Source: Pleurodeles waltl (Eukaryota > Chordata > Amphibia > Caudata > Salamandridae). From it: a DNA stretch of 64,000 nucleotides. A program made the translations under genes and the position numbers. Of this stretch, positions 57,857 to 64,000 are shown piece after piece; the stretch's first letter is position 1, and each line of letters begins with the position of its first letter. The DNA lies in contig NC_090444.1 of NCBI RefSeq assembly GCF_031143425.1, forward strand, positions 1,315,593,324-1,315,657,323, read 5' to 3'. A model generated the notes under the pieces. The model had not been told where the DNA came from. It saw nothing but the letters and a program-made list of their open reading frames with translations, and made no database searches.

Positions 57857-58830
57857 TGAACTAAAATTACTTGCAGGACTTTTGGCCAACAGGCTAAACG
57901 ACTTGATTAAAAGTGATCAAAATGGCTTCATGCCTAGACGCAGTATGCGATATTGTCTCAGAGGGACATAATCATGCTCTAGCATGCTCTGAGGGAGTGG
58001 AGGAATGCCGAGCACTGCTCTTACTCGACTTTGAAAAGGTGTTCAGTTAATTGGCTTTTCATGATGCGCTTGCTCGAACTTATGAATATAGACCCCCTTT
58101 TTTGGAGGTATGTGCAAACCCTCTATATAAAGACCTTTGGGCACGAGTAAAAATGAACGGGGTCAGGTCTCCTCCTTTCTTAATTGAACATGACAACAGA
58201 CAGCATTATCCCCTGTCTTCTGTTCTGTTCACCCTTACTATTGAGCCTTTAGCGGAATGGGTTTGTAGAGGTGCACAGTTACTAGGGCTCTGTTGGGCAA
58301 CCACCACGGAGGACGGGATATTATTCTATGCTAATGACGTTTTCCTATTTGTCTGTAAATCAGTGACCTCTATAAACAGATTAACACAGAGGGTGAAAAT
58401 ATTTGGGGATGCATCGGGTCTGAGAGTCAATTAGCCCAAATTCAGTTATGTAGAAGTATCGAGCGATCAAGCTAGCGTTGATATTCCCAGCAACCTCCAG
58501 AGGACCAATGGTCCCATTATATACCAGGGCATGCATATCTTCATGAACAAAGAGACGGAATGTGATCTAAACACTATACCCCTAGTTTCTAGCGTGAAGC
58601 CCAATGTGGGAGCATGGTGCACCCACCTCAATACTGCTAACAGAGCTGTTTTCTTTAAGATTGTTTCTCTCCCCTGCCTGCATTATGTTCTTCAAAATTT
58701 CCTTTATGAAATCCCAAATTCCCTTTTTAGCTCCTCGCATTCAGCACTATCAGGGGATCTGTAGATGGATGGACAGGTGCATATTGCATTCAGGTGTATT
58801 GTCTCCCCATGATGGGGTCTTGTTGTGACT
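57857..58830 (+). pseudogene. L1-clade LINE RT remnant with YAND box
   Basis: RT of an L1-type element in several frames. LKLLAGLLANRLNDLI then DQNGFMPRRSMR (57860-57945) match the 'KILAKILANRL...DQxGFxPxR' segment; LLLDFEKVFS follows near 58020 (motif A, D retained); LWARVKMNGV near 58137; YPLSSVLFTLTIEPLAEWV at 58208-58265 (the RQGCPLSPLLF region with QG lost); ILFYANDVFLFV at about 58318-58353, where the second position of the active YADD is N; and FGDASGLRVN just before a stop at 58432. Downstream to 58830 is a degraded thumb/C-terminal region. No endonuclease half is seen upstream. It is a separate copy from the L1 at 100-1410, with overlapping RT segments. Confidence 0.85.
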
Positions 58831-59560
58831 GATATCAAGCTGTATTAATCGGGCAAGGGAGCTATTTCCCATTAATGAATGGCTACATTCTAATTGTGAT
58901 GACCCTAGTGTCATAAAGTGTGCTTCCACTGCCTAACCCTAAACCTGGGACTTAAAAACATTTTGCCCCGAGAACTGGCAGGGAACTGGGACTAACCTGC
59001 TAAACCATCCAACAAACGTGCATTGATGCTGGGCCAAATACTCTCAGATCTCCCATTACGTTCTTCTCTGGTGCAGCAAATCTCTTTCAGTGGGACCTCC
59101 TGAATCCAGAATCCGGTGTTGACAAGCCTTTAATTGACTACAGCCAGCAACTGTGCTCCACTGAAGAAATCCAAGCTCCAGAAAAGTTTCTAAGGACAAA
59201 CGTACAAAGCTTTTTCAGGTAAAGCTCACAAAGGTAACTGATCAATGTTGAGGCCCTCCTGGGCTTGAAATCTGAACTTGTTGCACTCTGAGCTTTGCCC
59301 ACCTATAACAACAGCTTCACTGAGACTTCGTCCATTGTCACCAAGCCCCTCTTTGGCTACACATTGCAGCCTGGTCCTGCTAAAGATTTCCAACTTCCAT
59401 AAAGGTTTCTAAGTGTAAAGGTTAAACCTTTGACCAGGACAAACCTGGTCCCTGTATCTGACCCAGATATTATTGTGAATGGCCTTAACATTTATCTTAG
59501 TACTGTTCAAACGCAGCCAGATGCCTGCGGTTGGCACATAGCACTTTTCGGTTCTATTTT
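58831..59560. repeat. Possible LTR body, diverged
   Basis: Lies directly upstream, in the same orientation, of the recognisable LTR 3' end at 59560-59859 and has the C-rich, non-coding texture of an LTR, but does not align with the solo LTR by eye. May be a different subfamily. Confidence 0.35.
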
Positions 59561-59859
59561 AAACTCAAACTTTAAAAATTCATATCTCCAGTTCCCTTTA
59601 ATAGATTTTTCTCATCCAGTCTCATTTTATTTATTAAAATATTTTCTAGTTTTCTAAATTGGTTTTGATTTTTTTCTTTAGTTGTGTTTTGACTTTGTTA
59701 GTGTTTGAATATTGCATAAATACTTTACACATTGCCATAGATATCATGAGGTTGAGCACAGGTTTATTTAGTTTCTTTAATGGTTTACTCTGAAAAGGAT
59801 TGTGATTATTTCTTGAAGTGGGTACTTACACTCCTCAAATAATAACCCAATATCTTACA
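59560..59859 (+). mobile_element. Gypsy-like LTR 3' end
   Basis: 'aaaaattcatatctccagtt' near 59576 matches 38259 and the solo LTR at about 18740; 'aatactttacacattgcc' at 59718 is identical in wording to 38397; 'gaggttgagcacaggttta' and 'aataacccaatatcttaca' close it where the solo LTR ends 'ttctaaca'. No PBS-like TGG follows directly, so this is a fragment or solo LTR. Confidence 0.65.
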
Positions 59860-60204
59860 GAAACCAGTACTGGAGTCAGATGAAGGGCATGGTATGCTAC
59901 TGAATTTGAAACTAATGGCTCCAGAAAGGAAGGAAACATAGCGAAATTATGTCAAACAACACCTGGTTCACAAAAGTTTTATGTGAAGAAAAAAGAAGAC
60001 TTTTTAAGAACTTCTATATTTAAAAAAAGACAAGAACCATATAAAGAGGTAGTCTGGAAGGTGAAAACTGCAAAAACAAGTGAAATGTGGGCCATTTAAT
60101 ATAATATATGTAAAACGTAGAATGAAAAGTGATTCTAAACTTTCTTCAACACCATATCCTTTGGGTATAATAGAAGTAACAATGCAAATATTAGTGATTT
60201 CATT
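59860..60204. other. No gene seen
   Basis: A-rich sequence with no recognised motif; may belong to the following LINE. Confidence 0.35.
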
Positions 60205-60895
60205 TTGGAATCACATATTGAAAAGCAGTATGGGACTAAATTAGATCATCAAAATGCATATACTCCATGCACTTCCTGCTATGCACAGTGTTTGACATTT
60301 TCTGCAAAACAGCTGCAGCTGATTATAAAAAATAAAAAAAATCACAATCTGGTGGTACTCCAGGCCAAAATGGTATCCCAACTAGATTATTCAAATCAGA
60401 CCAGGAATACTGATCAACAAGGTTATCATCATTACACACTTATTGCCAGTCTAGACGTAAGATCCCAGACTCATGGAGAGGGTCCATACTTCATCCTATG
60501 TATCAGAATGGTCCTAATGATCCAACAAATTGTAGACTAATTGCATTAATGGATGTAGAGGCTAAATACTTTGATTACTGTTGTTATCAGACTTGGAAGC
60601 ATGGACTTCAAAAGAAAACATCATATCATTAAATCAAACAGGCTTCCGGTCCGGAGTTGGAACTATTGCTAACAACACAGTCTTATCTATGTTAATAAAG
60701 GACTTTCAAAATAGGAAACTCCGGTTTTATGCTTGTATTGTTGATTTAAAAGTGGGCTTCGACAAAGTGTTTAAAATGAGCCAGTGGAGCGTACCCTTAA
60801 ACTTATTACGAGAAATACAACTCTTATACACAGAGACGAGGGTTGAAGTAAAGCTGGGGGATGAAAACACTTTCTCGGAAGATACCTACAGGTGA
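60205..60895 (+). pseudogene. Non-L1 LINE RT remnant
   Basis: RT N-terminal half, frameshifted. In order: SGGTPGQNGIPTRLFKSDQ near 60350 (the 'xKAxGxDGIPxELxK' segment), IPDSWRGSILHPMYQNGPND (60466-60525; 'P.SWRxSIIVPIYKKGxxxxP'), RLIALMDVEAKYF, then 60581-60893 with LNQTGFRSGVGTIANNTVL (the 'QAGFRxGxST' motif), FYACIVDLKVGFDKVFK (motif A, D retained) and LLREIQLLYTETRVEVKLGD. It stops at 60893-60895, exactly before the expected 'GxxQGCPLSP', and foreign GC-rich sequence follows, so the element is 3' truncated by insertion or deletion. The pattern is similar to the RT at 52.3 kb and may be the same clade. Confidence 0.78.
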
Positions 60896-62285
60896 TCAGG
60901 GTCTTTTTTGTGATGAGGGCACAGAGGCTCTGCCCGGGCCATAGTTCCTATCTTCTGTTTCGTTTATATTATTATTATTATTCTGGTACAGTATGGCACT
61001 GGTCCATTTAACTTTGTGTATGGGTTGATTAAGCAGATTCAGGCAAGTTTCACGGGCACGTGCTAGTGTGCAAGCGCCCCTTGTCACGGGTTTAACAGGG
61101 CTTGCTTTCTTCTAGCCCTGTCCCTCTGTAGGCTTCCGCACTACAGAGCAACATCCCTCTAACGAAAGGCATGCCTCACTGATTGAACACAGAGTGGGCG
61201 CATTAGGCTTAAGCAGAGGCCGCCCCCAAATGAGGCATAGAGGGCCGGCACCTTAACAGCCGACAGGGACCCAGAAATGACTAGCTCAAGCTGCCTCGGT
61301 GGCAAAACAACAAAGGGATGGGCCTCCAGCTCACCCCATTGGGGGGATTTAAAGCAGGTCAAGGCAGGCACGAAGTCAGCGGGCCAATGAGGGCCCGGCA
61401 AGGACAAGAGTCCTTTAACCGCCCCTATGGGGGGACAGCACCACACCCTCAGCTGGAGAATGGGGGTGAGGGGTTAAAAGGACAGTGCTGCTACTATAGA
61501 GGATACATTGTGGGGCATGGGCAGCGCACAAGAACTTCGAGATGTGCCTGTGGTTGGTGCCAGTTCGTTTGCCTGGAGGCTGCGGACGATCAGTGTTTTC
61601 AACCCATCCCCAGGTTTATGGGGCTGGGGAGCGGATTTGCTGGGCGGCATGAAGGGCTGCGCTGCCCAATCATTTTTCCTGATCCGAGAGTTACTGAGCC
61701 CAGCAGTAACTGCAAACTGAAGGGGCCACGTGGGAACTGAAGGATCTAAGGGTAGGTGTGCGGTTAGCGCATAGTCCATAGAAGTCGTCGGTCACGCTTC
61801 AAGCAGCAGCAATGCTGTGTTAGGCAAGCTGTGTGGCGTGCTCTGCCAGAAGCACTCGCACAGGAAGTGGGGAGGCGAAGGGGTGCAGGGGACACACCCC
61901 CTTTTTTGTTGACCTCGGTGAATGGATGGTTGTTTGCAATGGTGCAGGGACGCACATATAGTGCCATCAGTGAGCCGTGTGGCTCAATTCAATGTGTAGC
62001 TTTTAGGGTGCCAGCCCCAGCCAGGTGATGGCCAGGTGCGTGGTCTGCACCTCCCCCTCTGAGGCTGAGCCCAGGCTGGGGTAGTGGTAAAACAATACAC
62101 CTTCGGGACACCCATGTTTTCAGTCTGGGGGCTTTGACTGTCATCAGGACTACAAAGTAGCTCTCCTGGATCTTTACTTATGAACTCAGTGCATTTTGGG
62201 AATTGTAGTCCTCATTCCACCTCAGTGCGACCAAGTTATAGACTACATTGGCTTAGTGTGAGGAAGGTTGGCTCTGCCAACAAGC
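60896..62285. other. GC-rich block, no gene
   Basis: Abrupt change to GC-rich sequence from about 61030 to 62100. Frames at 61318-61740 (+) and 61159-61446 (-) overlap in several phases and show no domain. (ATT)n near 60967-60982. It may be the untranslated or LTR part of an unidentified element. Only the motif at 62191-62210 stands out. Confidence 0.4.
62191..62210 (-). promoter_or_regulatory. ZNF143/THAP11-like motif
   Basis: The minus strand reads GACTACAATTCCCAAAATGC, matching the ACTACAATTCCCAGAATGC promoter element recognised by ZNF143/THAP11-type factors at all but one position. Whether it is used, or is just part of a repeat, cannot be told. Confidence 0.5.
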
Positions 62286-62290
62286 CAGTT

Positions 62291-62592
62291 TGGGGCATCT
62301 CAAGTGCAAAAGGGGTGAATCAAAAGGGAGGTTGTGTTTATTGAGTTTGGAGCAATCATTTATTTTAAATGTTATAATAAGAGAATAATTCATGTGTGTG
62401 CTTTCTGTGATATTGCATATGTGTGAAAGATCAAGGCAGTTAGGAGCATTTGAAGCGCAAAAGGGGTGAATCAAAAGGAAGGTTCAGTTTATTGAGTTCA
62501 GAGCAATTGTTTATTTTAAATGGTACAATAAGAGAATCATTCATGTGTGTGCTTTCTGTGATATTGCATATGTGTGAAAGATCATTGGCAGG
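62291..62592. repeat. 150-bp tandem duplication
   Basis: Unit 1 (62291-62440) and unit 2 (62441-62592) share 'gcaaaaggggtgaatcaaaa', 'caatcatttattttaaatg' (unit 2 has g for c) and 'catgtgtgtgctttctgtga', in the same order. They differ by roughly one base in ten and by a 1-bp indel. Open frames on the minus strand repeat with it and are not genes. Confidence 0.88.
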
Positions 62593-63384
62593 TATTTGGA
62601 ATTCATAACATGAAAGCCAAAATGAGAGATGGATATGTCTGGAGGTCAGAAAATGACAATTGTGAGCACGATTCAAAGGTTTGCTTAAAGGCATGTCTTT
62701 TGAGGGTTTTTCCAAATCTGCTCCGATGTAAAGGTTTGATGAGTGAAATCCAGAGTGTTGAGGTTTGTACACCAATGGTTACCTCCAAAACATTTGTATT
62801 TTATTAAAGGGTCTGATTATAGAAGTGGACCTCTGGTAACTGCTCAGTGCGGATGCAAGGTGACATCATCGTGATTAGGTAGGAGAGAATGCATCCATCC
62901 ACAGCTGTCTGGGTGAGGTTATCCTTGGTGATTGATAACAGCTCCAGCTCGGATCACGGGCTCAAGCCACAGCCTCCAGCCCGCCACTTTGTCCATGTTT
63001 CAGTAAATCAATTTGTTGTAATCAATGATGGATACTCGTAGGTTATAACAGAAGTAGGTTTATTAGCTTAGTTGTAGATCACAGATAAAGCCCCACCAGG
63101 AGCAGCATCCTGCTCAGCCCTTCTCACTCAAACTGTCCACTCATCCAATCACAAACACTGGCAACATTCCAATCATACAATGACCTCACTCACTGGCTGA
63201 GCAGCAGGGAACATTAAGGTAGTGGGAAGAATGCATAAGATAGAAAGAGGCCACAACACATTTCCCACTTTATGAAGACAATGAAATATTTAACAGAACG
63301 GAAAATGGCAAATCACCCTCCATCAACCGTCCTTCAAAAGAATGCATGAGATAGAAAGAGGCCACAGCACAATTAACACAGCAA
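62593..63384. other. No gene; short internal repetition
   Basis: Non-coding. A near-identical word, 'gcataagatagaaagaggcc' at 63232 and 'gcatgagatagaaagaggcc' at 63344, recurs 112 bp apart. Otherwise nothing recognised. Confidence 0.4.
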
Positions 63385-63480
63385 GGCAGCAGGATGGCGC
63401 AGGCAATGAGGTGGTCGCTGTAGGCAATAGAAGTGGGCAGAAGCTCACGAGTTTGAGCCCACCCAGGGTGCACTTGGGCT
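63385..63480 (+). mobile_element. Candidate tRNA-derived SINE head (A and B boxes)
   Basis: TGGCGCAGGCAA at 63395-63406 resembles a tRNA A box (TGGCNNAGNNGG) and GAGTTTGAGCCC at 63449-63460 a B box (GGTTCGANNCC). Their start-to-start spacing, 54 bp, suits an internal RNA polymerase III promoter. The arms do not fold into a proper tRNA, so a SINE head is likelier than a tRNA gene. No tail or target duplication was found. Confidence 0.45.
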
Positions 63481-64000
63481 GCAGATTTTGAGGGGCTGGT
63501 TTCTTGATAACACGGATTGTTTGCAGTGCTTTGAAAGGCATGAAGTGCTGTTTGGGGAGCGCATTAACATTGTGTGCTTATATTGCAAAGGCCAGTGTGG
63601 CACAATACATGATATATCATCTTGGGACGGCACGTTGCACGTGCTGCCATTGTGGGACGTTTGTTCAGCTGTGTTTTTGAACGTATGGTATGCCCAGTCA
63701 TAAAATGTTGAGTTTACAACTTAAGGCTTTCTGGGTTGCGTCCCACAATAGTCCGGGGTGAACTGATTACTATGAAGTCCTAGTCTGCAATTCTTGTTGC
63801 AGGGAAAGCGGGTCATTAATATAGTGACAGGGAGACCGCAAGCTGAGCTGTACTGTCATTTGTGAAGAGAGGATCAGTTTCACCAGGTTTCGTAAATTTA
63901 AAAAAAAGAAAAAACCTCGCTGCTGAAAACAAGGAGTTTTGATTAGAACCACAAGTAACAACCCCCTCTTTTCTTCCAAAATTTTGAATATGGAAACCCC
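63481..64000. other. No gene; unassigned to the window end
   Basis: Short frames on both strands (63488-63703 +, 63445-63633 -) lie in ordinary sequence; none has a motif. May include the body of the SINE-like element. Confidence 0.35.

Noticed and set aside
1..64000. CRISPR arrays, operons, bacterial promoters or ribosome binding sites
   Set aside because: The DNA is vertebrate-like repeat-rich sequence; the tandem repeats seen are degenerate minisatellites without regular unique spacers.
1..64000. Exons of host genes
   Set aside because: No frame outside retroelement remnants shows recognisable protein similarity, and splice sites cannot be argued without it; small isolated exons could still be missed.

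Overview
The window is vertebrate nuclear DNA with no intact protein-coding gene that I can support. The repeat composition is what I would expect of a very large salamander genome, probably a newt such as Pleurodeles. It has many decayed LINEs of several clades, very long Ty3/Gypsy LTRs, short non-autonomous DNA transposons, chains of perfect hairpins and degenerate minisatellites. The species assignment rests on my unaided memory of newt repeats and is not verified.

Layout, 0-16 kb: an L1-type reverse transcriptase (RT) remnant (+), a 135-bp hAT-like MITE with an 8-bp target duplication, a 686-bp chain-of-hairpins element (copy 1), a possible L1 tail, an AT-rich element, a 2.1-kb C/A-rich interspersed repeat, a possible antisense LTR, and copy A of a 3-kb repeat. 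16-24 kb: an L1 ORF2 on the minus strand (endonuclease to RT) split by a complete 1,915-bp solo LTR (TGTTAG...CTAACA, 5-bp duplication AAGGT), then a minus-strand GC/CpG-rich segment with a TATA box. 25-30.5 kb: a 3.4-kb strand-asymmetric, A-poor tract, a ~100-bp minisatellite, and a 1.3-kb inverted arrangement with hairpins at its centre and C20/G18 runs in its arms.

30.5-45 kb: a short AT-rich repeat, hairpin-element copy 2 (minus), a second LTR of the solo-LTR family carrying a nested CR1-like LINE, followed by a primer-binding-site-like sequence and a broken gag with a SCAN-like capsid region, then an RTE/CFDP2-like LINE. 45-57 kb: copy B of the 3-kb repeat, a LINE (+) interrupted by hairpin-element copy 3, and two minisatellites, one split by sequence that includes an AT-rich TIR element. 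57-64 kb: another L1 RT (+), an LTR 3' end, another LINE RT (+), a GC-rich stretch with a ZNF143/THAP11-like motif, a 150-bp tandem duplication and a tRNA-like SINE head.

No genes act together here. What can be read is the relative order of insertions: solo LTR after minus-strand L1, CR1 after its LTR, hairpin copy 3 after the plus-strand LINE. All recognised coding sequences are broken by stops, frameshifts, truncation or lost catalytic residues.
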